Positions 24,421 to 32,870 of a DNA stretch of 32,870 nucleotides are shown here, in pieces. The stretch is taken from positions 1-32,870 of the forward strand of contig CAYHZL010000019.1 of NCBI GenBank assembly GCA_964361075.1, written 5' to 3'. Every line of letters starts with the position of its first letter. Position 1 is the stretch's first letter. The notes under the pieces were generated by a model, which saw nothing but the letters and a program-made list of their open reading frames with translations, did not search any database and was not told the DNA's origin. Source of the stretch: CAYHZL01 sp964361075. Its GTDB lineage: Bacteria > Bacteroidota > Ignavibacteria > UBA10030 > UBA8401. The position numbers were made by a program, and so were the translations under genes.

Positions 24421-25133
24421 TGCATACATTTATGACAGTGCTTCGAATGCTTGGCGTGTTACTTTCAACAATTCCGTTTTCAATTCTCTCGTTGACAAGT
24501 ATTGTTATAGATAAAAGCGGACGTATGTATACGTGGGTCGGCACAACATGGTCGAAAATTTGTTTGTGGGTATGCGGCGTTACTGTGAGTGTGCGCGGTA
24601 TGGAAAACATCGATCCAAAAGGAAATTATATTTTCGTCAGCAACCATGCGAGTATGTTCGATATTGTTGCCATACTGTCAATTGTTCCGCATATACGCTT
24701 TATGTTTAAAAAAGAATTGGGCTACATTCCATTGTGGGGATGGTGTATTCGGTACGGTCATCATATTATGGTTGATAGAAAAAAAGGAACGGAAGCGATG
24801 AAAAGTTTACACCGCGCGATGAAAGAAGTTCAATCCGGCGGTGCGGTGCTGTTGTTTGCGGAAGGAACGCGTACGCGTGATGGAAAACTGCAGCCGTTTA
24901 AGCGCGGAGCGTTTGCGCTTGCATCAAAATCCGGAGTGCCGATTGTACCGTTGACGATTAACGGCAGTTACAAAATTATGCCGAAGGCGTCGCTGAGTAT
25001 TCGTCCGAATCCTGTTGAATTAGTTTTTGAAAAACCGATTTCAACGGCGCACATTACAACACGCGAGCATGAACTTGCAATGATGGAACAAGTACATTCC
25101 ATTATCGAAAAAAATTATAAAGAAGATATTTAG
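24420..25133 (+). CDS. plsC: 1-acyl-glycerol-3-phosphate acyltransferase (PlsC family)
   Basis: The 237-residue protein has an N-terminal membrane segment (FMTVLRMLGVLLSTIPFSIL). The acyltransferase motif I is NHASMFD (catalytic His 76 and Asp 81), and motif III is FAEGTRTRDGKL, followed by PIVPLTINGSYKIMP. It would transfer an acyl chain to lysophosphatidate in phospholipid synthesis. Its start overlaps the M48 stop. Its TAG stop is the first three bases of the terminal repeat of the hairpin element at 25131-25262, so the C-terminus may have been reshaped by that insertion. Confidence 0.93.
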   Translation: MHTFMTVLRMLGVLLSTIPFSILSLTSIVIDKSGRMYTWVGTTWSKICLWVCGVTVSVRGMENIDPKGNYIFVSNHASMFDIVAILSIVPHIRFMFKKELGYIPLWGWCIRYGHHIMVDRKKGTEAMKSLHRAMKEVQSGGAVLLFAEGTRTRDGKLQPFKRGAFALASKSGVPIVPLTINGSYKIMPKASLSIRPNPVELVFEKPISTAHITTREHELAMMEQVHSIIEKNYKEDI

Positions 25134-25262
25134 TTCCGGTTGAAAAAGTCATTGCGAGGCGTTTTTTTGCCGAAGCAATCTTTTCAATTTGAAGAAAGAT
25201 TGCTTCGTTCATAAAAAACATTCACTCGCAATGACCGAAAAAAATATTTCAGTGAAAACTAT
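25131..25262. repeat. Hairpin element with terminal inverted repeats, copy 1
   Basis: Ends TAGTTCCGGTTGAAAA and TTTCAGTGAAAACTA are inverted-repeat related. Inside, CATTGCGAG (from 25151) pairs with CTCGCAATG, and GAAGCAATCTT pairs with AAGATTGCTTC. The core reads GGCGTTTTTTTGCC on the left and a TTCATAAAAAACATTCA arm on the right. Copy 2 is at 26379-26534 with the core reversed. Confidence 0.85.
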
Positions 25263-25279
25263 TTAAACGAAAACTTATT

Positions 25280-25567
25280 ATGTCAGTTTCCATCAAAAAT
25301 GTTGAACACATTGCCAAACTTGCGCGGCTTGAATTGCGCGAGGATGAAAAAGAACAATACATGCACCAGTTGAATGACATTCTCAAGTACATAGACAAAC
25401 TGAACGAGCTTGATACAAAAAACATCGAGCCGCTTTCTCATGTTATTGAGTTGAGTAATGTCTTCCGCGACGATGTTGCAAAGCCGTCACTGCCGACAGA
25501 AGAAGCGCTGAAGAATGCCCCCTCAAAAAATGAAACGTTCTTCAAAGTGCCGAAAGTTATCGGATAA
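25280..25567 (+). CDS. gatC: Asp-tRNA(Asn)/Glu-tRNA(Gln) amidotransferase subunit C
   Basis: The 95-residue protein is the normal GatC size and shows the family pattern: HIAKLARLEL near the start, LNDILKYIDKLNELDT in the middle, and DVAKPSLP plus APSKNETFFKVPKVIG at the end. It stabilises GatA/GatB in the complex that amidates mischarged Asp-tRNA(Asn) or Glu-tRNA(Gln). gatA and gatB are not in the window. The gene begins 17 bp after a repeat element and is followed 13 bp later by kdsB. Confidence 0.96.
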   Translation: MSVSIKNVEHIAKLARLELREDEKEQYMHQLNDILKYIDKLNELDTKNIEPLSHVIELSNVFRDDVAKPSLPTEEALKNAPSKNETFFKVPKVIG

Positions 25568-25580
25568 AAAAATATTGCTG

Positions 25581-26327
25581 ATGAAAATTATTGCTATTAT
25601 TCCTTCGCGTTACGGTTCTACACGGCTAGCAGCAAAATCGCTTGCCGATATTCATGGCAAGCCAATGGTGCAGCATGTGTACGAACGCGCAAGACAATCT
25701 CGTTTTATCACCGATGTGTTCGTTGCAACCGATGATGAGCGTATCGAATCTGCCGTGAAAAAATTCGGCGGGAATGTGGTGATGACATCGCCCGACATTC
25801 AAAGCGGAAGCGACCGCATCGCTGCTGCGGCTCGCTCTATTACTGCGGATATTGTTGTGAATGTGCAAGGCGATGAACCATTGATTGAACCGCGCATGAT
25901 TGACCAGACGATTCAACTGCTGCTTGATGATTCGTCCGCGCTTGTCGGCACAGCAATCAAAAAAATTTCTTCATCGGAAGAATTGCTCAATCCAAGTGTT
26001 GTGAAAGTAGTGCTCGATAAAAATTTTTACGGATTATATTTTTCTCGTTCTGCTGTTCCGCATGTTCGTGATGTCGCTGATGCAACAGAGTGGTTGAAGC
26101 ACACTATTTTCTACAAACATTTTGGTATGTATGTGTACCGTGCAGATTTTCTTCAAAAGTTTTCTACGTTCGCGCCAACACCGCTCGAACTTTCTGAAAA
26201 ATTAGAACAGCTGCGGATTTTGGAAAATGGTTATCGCATTAAGTGTGTTGTTACGGAATACGATTCTGTTCCGGTAGATACACAAGAAGATTTAGACAAC
26301 GTCAGAAATTATTTACGCGGCAAATAA
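25581..26327 (+). CDS. kdsB: 3-deoxy-manno-octulosonate cytidylyltransferase
   Basis: From the ATG at 25581 the protein has 248 residues, the usual length. A longer frame from 25515 overlaps gatC and is not family-like. Motifs are IPSRYGSTRLAAKSL at the N-terminus (nucleotide-binding loop), VATDDERI, VNVQGDEPLIEP (metal and CTP site), and KHFGMYVYRADFL and PLELSEKLEQLRILENG near the end. It activates Kdo with CTP for lipid A-core synthesis, evidence of a Gram-negative LPS outer membrane. Confidence 0.97.
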   Translation: MKIIAIIPSRYGSTRLAAKSLADIHGKPMVQHVYERARQSRFITDVFVATDDERIESAVKKFGGNVVMTSPDIQSGSDRIAAAARSITADIVVNVQGDEPLIEPRMIDQTIQLLLDDSSALVGTAIKKISSSEELLNPSVVKVVLDKNFYGLYFSRSAVPHVRDVADATEWLKHTIFYKHFGMYVYRADFLQKFSTFAPTPLELSEKLEQLRILENGYRIKCVVTEYDSVPVDTQEDLDNVRNYLRGK

Positions 26328-26378
26328 ATGAACATCCTCGACGCAGAGCGCGGAGAAATTTTTTCGATTGAAAACTAA

Positions 26379-28181
<1,803 letters not shown>

Positions 28182-28208
28182 CAGGAAAAAAATTAAACAC
28201 ATCCGTTG

Positions 28209-28242
28209 CTACGGAACATTGTAGGCACCGATGCCCATCGGT
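28209..28242 (+). repeat. 34-bp direct repeat, left of the ParE-type TA pair
   Basis: It ends in the palindrome ACCGATG-cc-CATCGGT (28227-28242). A copy with one mismatch is at 28860-28893 in the same orientation. The palindrome lies about 45 bp after the pyrG stop and could also act as a weak terminator. Confidence 0.9.
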
Positions 28243-28319
28243 AATTAGTCCAATTGTTAGGCGGACAGTGGCATTGTATTATTTGTTTTTGTACTATTGA
28301 TGAAGTGGAGGACGAAAAT

Positions 28320-28544
28320 ATGACAATTCAAAATATTGAGAAACAATTGATGAAATTAGACACTACTTCTCGCGCGAAATTAGCGAGCATATTATTGTCA
28401 AGTCTTGACGATCTTTCTGTTGCTGAAAATGAAAAATTATGGGCAGAAGAAGCATTGCGAAGACACAACGATCTGATGAAAGGCAATGCAAAATCAAAAC
28501 CAGCAGATGTTGTTTTCAAAAATGCTCGCGCTCGTTTGAAATGA
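28320..28544 (+). CDS. Addiction-module antitoxin (PF09720-like)
   Basis: The 74-residue protein starts at ATG 28320, preceded by GGAGGA at 7 nt, a strong ribosome site. The upstream in-frame ATG (28254) gives a poor N-terminus. It matches the 'putative addiction module component' family: MTIQNIEKQLMKLDTTSRAKLASILLSSLDD, then the acidic/aromatic helix ENEKLWAEEALRR and a basic tail. It would bind and block the ParE/RelE toxin encoded by the next gene, whose start overlaps its stop as ATGA. The pair is bracketed by direct repeats. Confidence 0.88.
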   Translation: MTIQNIEKQLMKLDTTSRAKLASILLSSLDDLSVAENEKLWAEEALRRHNDLMKGNAKSKPADVVFKNARARLK

Positions 28545-28837
28545 TTGAATCTATTTCCTTCCATGAATTAGCAGAATCAGAGTTGAATGAAGCTGCAGAA
28601 TATTATGAATCTCAAGTCAAAGGGTTGGGGAGCGCTTTTCTTATTGAAGTTGAACGTGCGACTATTCTCATCCGACAAAATCCGGAATCTTCACCCCGCA
28701 TTCTAAAAGTTATTCGTCGAAAAATTCTTCGCCGCTTTCCGTACAGCATTTTGTATTCTACTGTTGATAATTCAATTCGTATTGTAGCAATTGCAAATCA
28801 CAAACGACGGCCGTTTTATTGGCGTGGTCGTAAATAA
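28541..28837 (+). CDS. RelE/ParE-family toxin
   Basis: From ATG 28541 the protein has 98 residues. The start is fixed by the ATGA overlap with the antitoxin stop. It shows the RelE/ParE fold pattern: SFHELAESELNEAAEYYESQVKGLGSAFLIEVERA (helical hairpin), then basic strands IRRKILRRFPYSILYSTVDNSIRIVAIANHKRRPFYW. The RRFPYSI...VDN...IVAIANHKRRP end is typical of the ParE-like group. It may target gyrase or ribosome-bound mRNA; sequence alone does not decide. It looks intact. Confidence 0.9.
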   Translation: MIESISFHELAESELNEAAEYYESQVKGLGSAFLIEVERATILIRQNPESSPRILKVIRRKILRRFPYSILYSTVDNSIRIVAIANHKRRPFYWRGRK

Positions 28838-28859
28838 TTTTCACACAAGCTCTGTCATC

Positions 28860-28893
28860 CTACAGAACATTGTAGGCACCGATGCCCATCGGT
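28860..28893 (+). repeat. 34-bp direct repeat, right of the ParE-type TA pair
   Basis: This is a near-exact copy of 28209-28242 (one mismatch). It is followed by an extended palindrome GCACCGATG-cc-CATCGGTGC (28876-28895). It begins 23 bp after the toxin stop. Confidence 0.9.
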
Positions 28894-28922
28894 GCTGGCA
28901 TTTTGCAATAAAGAAAATTCAT

Positions 28923-29087
28923 TGGTACGCTTATCTTTGCGTTTGGTGCGCCAAGAAAAACCTTTGGTGCGGTGTTCTGAGAGACTGGTACGGTCATCTC
29001 AGCGGTTGTTGTTGCCATTGGTACGGCATGCTCAATGACTGGTACCTCTCACTGAGTGATTGGTGCGGTAAGAAAAATGATTGGTGA
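28923..29087 (+). repeat. 21-bp tandem repeat with phased TGG
   Basis: TGG occurs at 28923, 28944, 28965, 28986, 29019, 29040, 29061 and 29082, all 21 bp apart except one 33-bp step. It is usually followed by TACG or TGCG. One frame gives a Trp every seventh residue and runs into TGA at 29085. That ORF overlaps the toxin 3' end in another frame and is low complexity, so I list it as a repeat and not a gene. Confidence 0.85.
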
Positions 29088-29121
29088 ATGGGTTTGAGGG
29101 AGTTTAAAAGTGTTACATTTT

Positions 29122-29329
29122 GTTCCCAACGTCGCGTTGGGAAGTGGTTCCATTGGGATTGGGAACACAAATATAGGCGGACAAGTAATTCATACAATAC
29201 ACTATGACACGCGCACACTATAAAATTTACAGCAAACAACAACGCATTTTTTTACAATGACCGATTGGCAAAACAGAGTTTCAATAACATTACGTTACCC
29301 ACGAGGACGTTGGTAACGAAAAAAAAATT
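29122..29329. repeat. Palindrome cluster on the left of the RM genes
   Basis: GTTCCCAACGTCGCGTTGGGAA (29122-29143) and GGGATTGGGAACACA (from 29155) form the first part. CGTTACCCACGAGGACGTTGGTAACG (29295-29320), followed by an A-run, forms the last. Matching parts in the same order occur at 31325-31497. It belongs to the gene-free 28838-29512 stretch. The remainder (29330-29440) holds a GATAC-rich imperfect dyad and no recognisable gene. Confidence 0.85.
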
Positions 29330-29444
29330 TTGATGATGTCGATACGATCTCTGTATCATCCGACTTGCATCTCGGATCGTCAGGCAGTATCTTGATTTCA
29401 TTCCGCATGACGACTGAGATTTTTTCTATCCTAGAGTAGAGTAG

Positions 29445-29458
29445 GTATCATATGATAC
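29445..29458. promoter_or_regulatory. Perfect 14-bp palindrome upstream of the methyltransferase
   Basis: GTATCATATGATAC is fully symmetric, about 55 bp before the start codon at 29513, in an AT-rich stretch where the RM promoter is expected. It is a candidate operator; a chance palindrome is possible. Confidence 0.4.
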
Positions 29459-29512
29459 TATTTTAGCATGAGCAGTTTATAATTTGAGTTAAATATAATA
29501 CGCAGAAAGATA

Positions 29513-30757
29513 ATGAGCCTCTTAAATTTAATTGAACCACAACTAAAAACAGATTTAGAATTATTTTCGTCCGATAAAAAACTAACACCAACGACAGTTG
29601 TAGAAAGTATCAATATTCAAGGAAAAAAAATAAATCGTTACATAAATGAATTCTGGACTGCAAAACAACGTCAAGCGTCTTCGCTTCAAGAAATAAGTTA
29701 CAGAGCTTGTTTCAAACCCCAATTGCCCGGATTTTTCATTAAGCTTTTCACAAACGAAAAAGATGTCATCTACGATCCTTTTAATGGTCGTGGTACAACT
29801 ACTCTTGAAGCTGCTCTTTCTGGAAGAAAAATAATCGCAAATGATATTAACCCTCTAAGTAGAATTTTTACTGAAGGAAGGCTATATGTACCAACCCATG
29901 ATGATCTTTCAAAAAGATTGGATTCAATACCATTTGAAAAAACTGCAAAAGCGGATATAGACTTATCCATGTTTTATCACAAAAAAACAGAATCTGAAAT
30001 TGTGTCTATACAGCAATACTTAATTGAAAAAAATGAAACAAAAGAAGAAGATAGTCTTGATAAATGGATTAGGATGGTTGCAACCAACAGATTAACAGGG
30101 CATTCAAAAGGATTTTTTTCTGTCTATACAATGCCACCAAATCAAGCAGTAAGCCAAGAAAGTCAAAAGCTGATTAATATAAAATTAAATCAAAAACCTG
30201 AATACAGAGATACAAAAAAAATAATTCTTAAAAAGACACACAATCTTCTACGCAATTTGACGCCTGCACAAAATAAAAATCTGTTAGCTGCAGCGAAAAG
30301 TGCAAAATATTATTCTGAAGATGCAAGGAATACAAAAAACATTAAAAGTAATTCTGTTCAACTTACGGTAACTTCACCGCCATTTCTTGATATTGTAGAT
30401 TACCACCAAGATAATTGGCTGCGTGGCTGGTTTAATAATATTAACATGGTTGATGTTGAGTCAAAAATTACAATGTCAAAAACTGTAGAGCAATGGTCCG
30501 AAGTAATGGGAAAAGTATTTGAAGAATTATATCGAATAACTAAAGCAAATGGCTGGGTTGCTTTTGAAGTTGGAGAACTTCGAAATGGAAAGATAAAATT
30601 AGATGAATATGTTGTTCCATTAGGAAATAAAGCTGGTTTTAATTGTGAAGGGATAATTATCAATTCTCAAGTTTTTACAAAAACGTCTAACATATGGGGA
30701 ATAAAAAACAATAAACGTGGTACTAACACTAACAGAATAGTACTGTTTAGCAAATGA
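29513..30757 (+). CDS. DNA methyltransferase (N4-cytosine or N6-adenine type)
   Basis: The 414-residue protein carries the AdoMet-binding motif I DPFNGRGTT (88-96), preceded by a motif X-like segment (ACFKPQLPGFFIKLF) and followed by IIANDINPLS (motif II-like). The catalytic motif IV is TSPPF (287-291), about 190 residues later, so the target-recognition region lies in between (order X-I-TRD-IV). An (S/T)PP(F/Y) motif favours an amino-methyltransferase, with TSPP most common in N4-cytosine enzymes. It overlaps the next gene as ATGA. Both are distinctly AT-rich compared with pyrG and the polymerase gene, suggesting acquisition. The recognition sequence cannot be read from the protein. Confidence 0.9.
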   Translation: MSLLNLIEPQLKTDLELFSSDKKLTPTTVVESINIQGKKINRYINEFWTAKQRQASSLQEISYRACFKPQLPGFFIKLFTNEKDVIYDPFNGRGTTTLEAALSGRKIIANDINPLSRIFTEGRLYVPTHDDLSKRLDSIPFEKTAKADIDLSMFYHKKTESEIVSIQQYLIEKNETKEEDSLDKWIRMVATNRLTGHSKGFFSVYTMPPNQAVSQESQKLINIKLNQKPEYRDTKKIILKKTHNLLRNLTPAQNKNLLAAAKSAKYYSEDARNTKNIKSNSVQLTVTSPPFLDIVDYHQDNWLRGWFNNINMVDVESKITMSKTVEQWSEVMGKVFEELYRITKANGWVAFEVGELRNGKIKLDEYVVPLGNKAGFNCEGIIINSQVFTKTSNIWGIKNNKRGTNTNRIVLFSK

Positions 30758-31293
30758 AAATTTATCCGGTTGTAACCATAACTGAAGAAATGTTAGCAGC
30801 CTCACAAAAATTGATTAACAACGTTCAAGTTAACAGAACAGTTGCATCCAAGATTGATACCTTAACTGGAATAATTGGGGAATATGTTTTCGCACAATTT
30901 TTTTACGGTGATTGGAAGAAAAACAATATCGGTGAAAACAAAGGGGAAGTAGATTTTGAGAATATTGAAATAAAAACATCTTCATTTCCGTTCAATGAAA
31001 ATCTAAATTTACTTGTTCGAGAAGATTATGCATTAAAAAGGAAAGCCCCTTTTTATATTCAAATAATTTTAGATGTTGAGTCCTCAAAGGCAGAACAAAT
31101 AAAACCAAATACAAAAGCGTACATTTGTGGATGGGCTACTGCTGAAGAAGTAGATAAAGCAACATTAAAAGATATGGGTTCAAAATTATCTACTAAGGGT
31201 GGATATAAATGTAGATGTATTCCTATAAAGAAATTACATTCAATGGACGATTTCAAAGAAAATTTGCAATCTTTGAAATCCAACACATTTTAA
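30754..31293 (+). CDS. Putative PD-(D/E)XK restriction endonuclease
   Basis: The 179-residue protein is not one I can name. It shows a plausible nuclease site: Glu 43 in TGIIGEYVFAQFF, then Asp 67 and Glu 72-x-Lys 74 in GEVDFENIEIKTSS. This is the PD-(D/E)XK pattern of many type II restriction enzymes. The rest is alpha/beta with a FYIQIILDVE strand after the active site, as expected. The gene starts inside the methyltransferase stop (ATGA), and an endonuclease beside a methyltransferase is the usual type II arrangement. An alternative is a DNA-processing accessory protein. The function is inferred from motif and position. Confidence 0.65.
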   Translation: MKIYPVVTITEEMLAASQKLINNVQVNRTVASKIDTLTGIIGEYVFAQFFYGDWKKNNIGENKGEVDFENIEIKTSSFPFNENLNLLVREDYALKRKAPFYIQIILDVESSKAEQIKPNTKAYICGWATAEEVDKATLKDMGSKLSTKGGYKCRCIPIKKLHSMDDFKENLQSLKSNTF

Positions 31294-31324
31294 GTCATCT
31301 CCGCGACGGTTTTTTTTTCATATA

Positions 31325-31497
31325 GTTCCCAACGTCGCGTCATGTCCGAAGGACCACTTCGGGGAAGTGATCCTCCAAAGGAGTCTGCCAAAGGCATCCC
31401 TTCGGGACTTCGGACCTTCGGGATTGGGAACACACAACCACGAAGTTCTCCGCCAAAAACATTGCGTTACCAACGAGGACGTTGGTAACGAAAAAAA
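31325..31497. repeat. Palindrome cluster on the right of the RM genes
   Basis: It has the same parts as 29122-29329: GTTCCCAACGTCGCGT (31325-31340), GGGATTGGGAACACA (31420-31434) and a perfect hairpin GTTACCAACG-agga-CGTTGGTAAC (31467-31490) with an A-run. Between them is an extra block of CCGAAGG/CCTTCGG-type palindromes (31346-31420). It fills most of the 31294-31580 gap. Confidence 0.85.
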
Positions 31498-31580
31498 TAA
31501 AAACATTCATCAAACATTCTCAGATTTAGATTTTGAAAATAGTAATCAATTTTTTCAAATGAGTTAATTGTTACTTAAAA

Positions 31581-32801
31581 ATGCTTCATTCACTTTTTGT
31601 TGATTTCAATTCATACTTTGCATCGGTCGAGCAACAGCTTCAACCCAAATTGCGCGGCAAGCCGATTGCTGTAGTTCCGGTGAAAGCGGAAACGACATGC
31701 TGTATTGCGGCAAGTTATGAAGCGAAACGTCTCGGCGTTAAAACGGGAACGCTTGTTGCCGAAGCGCGCAAGTTATGTCCGGGGATTCACATTGTAGAAG
31801 CACGTCCGCCAATGTATGTTGAGTACCACCACAAATTAGTGAGCGCAGTCGAATCGTGTATTCCGGTGGACAAAGTTCTTTCGATTGATGAAATGGTCTG
31901 CACGCTCACCGGCAGTCAGCAGCAAAAAGAAAAAGCAATTGCACTGGCAGCGCAGATCAAAAAAACTATTTCTGCAAATGTCGGTACGGAATTAAAATGT
32001 TCCATCGGCATTGCACCGAATCAATTTCTTGCAAAGACTGCTACCGATATGCAGAAGCCAGACGGTCTTGTTGTGATTGATGATGCCGATCTTCCGCACT
32101 GTTTGTATCGTCTCGAACTGCGCGATCTCTGCGGCATCGGCAGACAAACGGAAAAACGAATGTGGCGCAACGGCATCTACACCGTTGAACAATTATACAC
32201 GGCGGAAAAAGCACTGCTGAAAAAAATCTGGGGCGGTATCGAAGGCGAACGGATGTACGAAAAATTGCGCGGGCATGTGGTGTACGAAGCGCCGACACAT
32301 CGTTCCGTGATCGGGCACTCGCATGTGCTTGAACCGAAATTCCGTACACAGGAAGGAGCGTACGCTATTCTTCATAAGCTGCTGCAAAAAGCAACGGTGC
32401 GTATGCGCAGTTATGGTTATCACGCCGGTGCAATGTTTGTAAAAGTAAAATTCGTAAACGGCGAGCGATGGGTAAAAGAGTTATCGTTTGATGATACCAG
32501 CGACTCAGTAAAATTATTGCAGGTGTTGGATGCGATGTGGAAGAGCTACTCATGTTCCCGCACCAAACCAATTGCAGTTGCCGTAACACTTTTTAAATTG
32601 ACAAAAGAATTCGATCATACGTTGTCGCTCTTCGAACCTGAACACCAGCGCACACAATTGAATGATGCCGTTGATCTGCTCAACACTAAGTTCGGGAAAA
32701 ATACAATTTACTTCGGCGGCGCGCATCGCGTGCTTGGCTCCGCGCCGATGCGGATTGCATTCACTCACATTCCTGATTTGAAAACAGAAAGCGACGAGTA
32801 A
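31581..32801 (+). CDS. Y-family DNA polymerase (DinB/UmuC-like)
   Basis: The 406-residue protein has the Y-family catalytic residues: Asp 8 in FVDFNSYFASVEQ and Asp 103/Glu 104 in LSIDEMVCTL, spaced as in DinB/Dpo4. The fingers segment (AASYEAKRLGVKTG) follows the first, and SIGIAPNQFLAKTATDMQKPDGL the second. A helix-hairpin-helix thumb (LCGIGRQTEKRMWRNGI) and a little-finger domain complete it. It would copy past DNA lesions with low fidelity. No terminal beta-clamp motif is evident by eye. Length is typical and no partner genes (imuA, umuD, dnaE2) are nearby. DinB is the closest group but exact subfamily is uncertain. Confidence 0.92.
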   Translation: MLHSLFVDFNSYFASVEQQLQPKLRGKPIAVVPVKAETTCCIAASYEAKRLGVKTGTLVAEARKLCPGIHIVEARPPMYVEYHHKLVSAVESCIPVDKVLSIDEMVCTLTGSQQQKEKAIALAAQIKKTISANVGTELKCSIGIAPNQFLAKTATDMQKPDGLVVIDDADLPHCLYRLELRDLCGIGRQTEKRMWRNGIYTVEQLYTAEKALLKKIWGGIEGERMYEKLRGHVVYEAPTHRSVIGHSHVLEPKFRTQEGAYAILHKLLQKATVRMRSYGYHAGAMFVKVKFVNGERWVKELSFDDTSDSVKLLQVLDAMWKSYSCSRTKPIAVAVTLFKLTKEFDHTLSLFEPEHQRTQLNDAVDLLNTKFGKNTIYFGGAHRVLGSAPMRIAFTHIPDLKTESDE

Positions 32802-32803
32802 GC

Positions 32804-32870
32804 GTTACTTAAGGACATCTCTAAAAACATCGTCGTCATTGCGAGGGAGCGAAGCGACCGAAGTCCCAAA
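32804..32870. repeat. Dispersed repeats at the window end
   Basis: GTTACTTAAGGACATCTCTA (32804 onward) contains the reverse complement of the repeat at 89-101. It is followed by GTCATTGCGAGGGAGCGAAG (from about 32835), whose GTCATTGCGAG start matches the left arms of the hairpin elements at 25131 and 26379. The window ends inside this repeat. Confidence 0.75.

Noticed and set aside
28791..29087. 98-codon ORF after the ParE-type toxin
   Set aside because: Begins inside the toxin gene in another frame and is mostly a translation of the 21-bp repeat; kept as a repeat and a finding, not as a gene.

Overview
The window looks like a chromosomal scaffold piece (it contains one 100-N assembly gap) from a Gram-negative member of the Bacteroidota/Ignavibacteria side of the FCB group. 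This is an inference. It rests on kdsB (a lipopolysaccharide Kdo gene), a large secreted lamin-tail protein with a FlgD-like/Por-type C-terminal domain, a LytS/LytTR pair with DUF5668/LiaF-like membrane proteins, a Bacteroidota-type TAnnTTTG promoter, moderate GC and a very high density of small palindromic intergenic repeats. No rRNA, tRNA, CRISPR or phage genes were seen.

Layout. 1-8600 (minus strand): a copper/silver efflux locus read right to left. It holds a small Cys-rich exported protein, cusC (TolC family), cusB (adaptor with an N-terminal metal-binding domain and C-terminal cupredoxin), cusA (RND pump with the three-methionine Cu/Ag site), a DUF3347 protein and a haem-binding CxxCH protein. 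8804-10456: a CtpA-type S41 protease. 10618-11827: a REP-associated tyrosine transposase (RAYT) embedded in a 94-bp tandem array of paired imperfect palindromes, with the assembly gap inside the array. 11869-14385: the lamin-tail secreted protein. 14758-15750: an unusual protein made of six Myb/SANT-like helix-turn-helix repeats at a 47-48 residue period. 15880-19259: typA and a beta-CASP metallo-hydrolase. 19416-20091: a UPF0175/DUF3368 toxin-antitoxin pair. 20098-23071: an envelope-sensing operon (DUF5668, LiaF-like, LytS-type kinase, LytTR regulator). 23281-28181: housekeeping genes (M48 protease, PlsC-type acyltransferase, gatC, kdsB, pyrG). 28320-28837: a second toxin-antitoxin pair between 34-bp direct repeats. 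29513-31293: a putative two-gene restriction-modification system flanked by two copies of another repeat. 31581-32801: a Y-family DNA polymerase.

How it fits together. The cus genes form one export machine (CusA pump, CusB adaptor, CusC outer-membrane channel) with accessory periplasmic metal-handling proteins. The housekeeping genes are ordinary. The accessory modules (RAYT, Myb array, two TA pairs, RM pair) are each bordered by small repeats, and several of those repeats have altered coding sequences: a palindrome inside cusB, heptamer repeats inside and at the end of cusA, and the plsC stop codon placed at an element end. The most notable items are the RAYT with its 94-bp tandem REPIN-like array, the six-repeat Myb-like protein whose gene is bracketed by inverted copies of a sequence resembling a local MITE terminus, the hairpin element whose core is inverted between two copies, and tandem repeats of unrelated sequence that share a 7-nt or 21-nt period.
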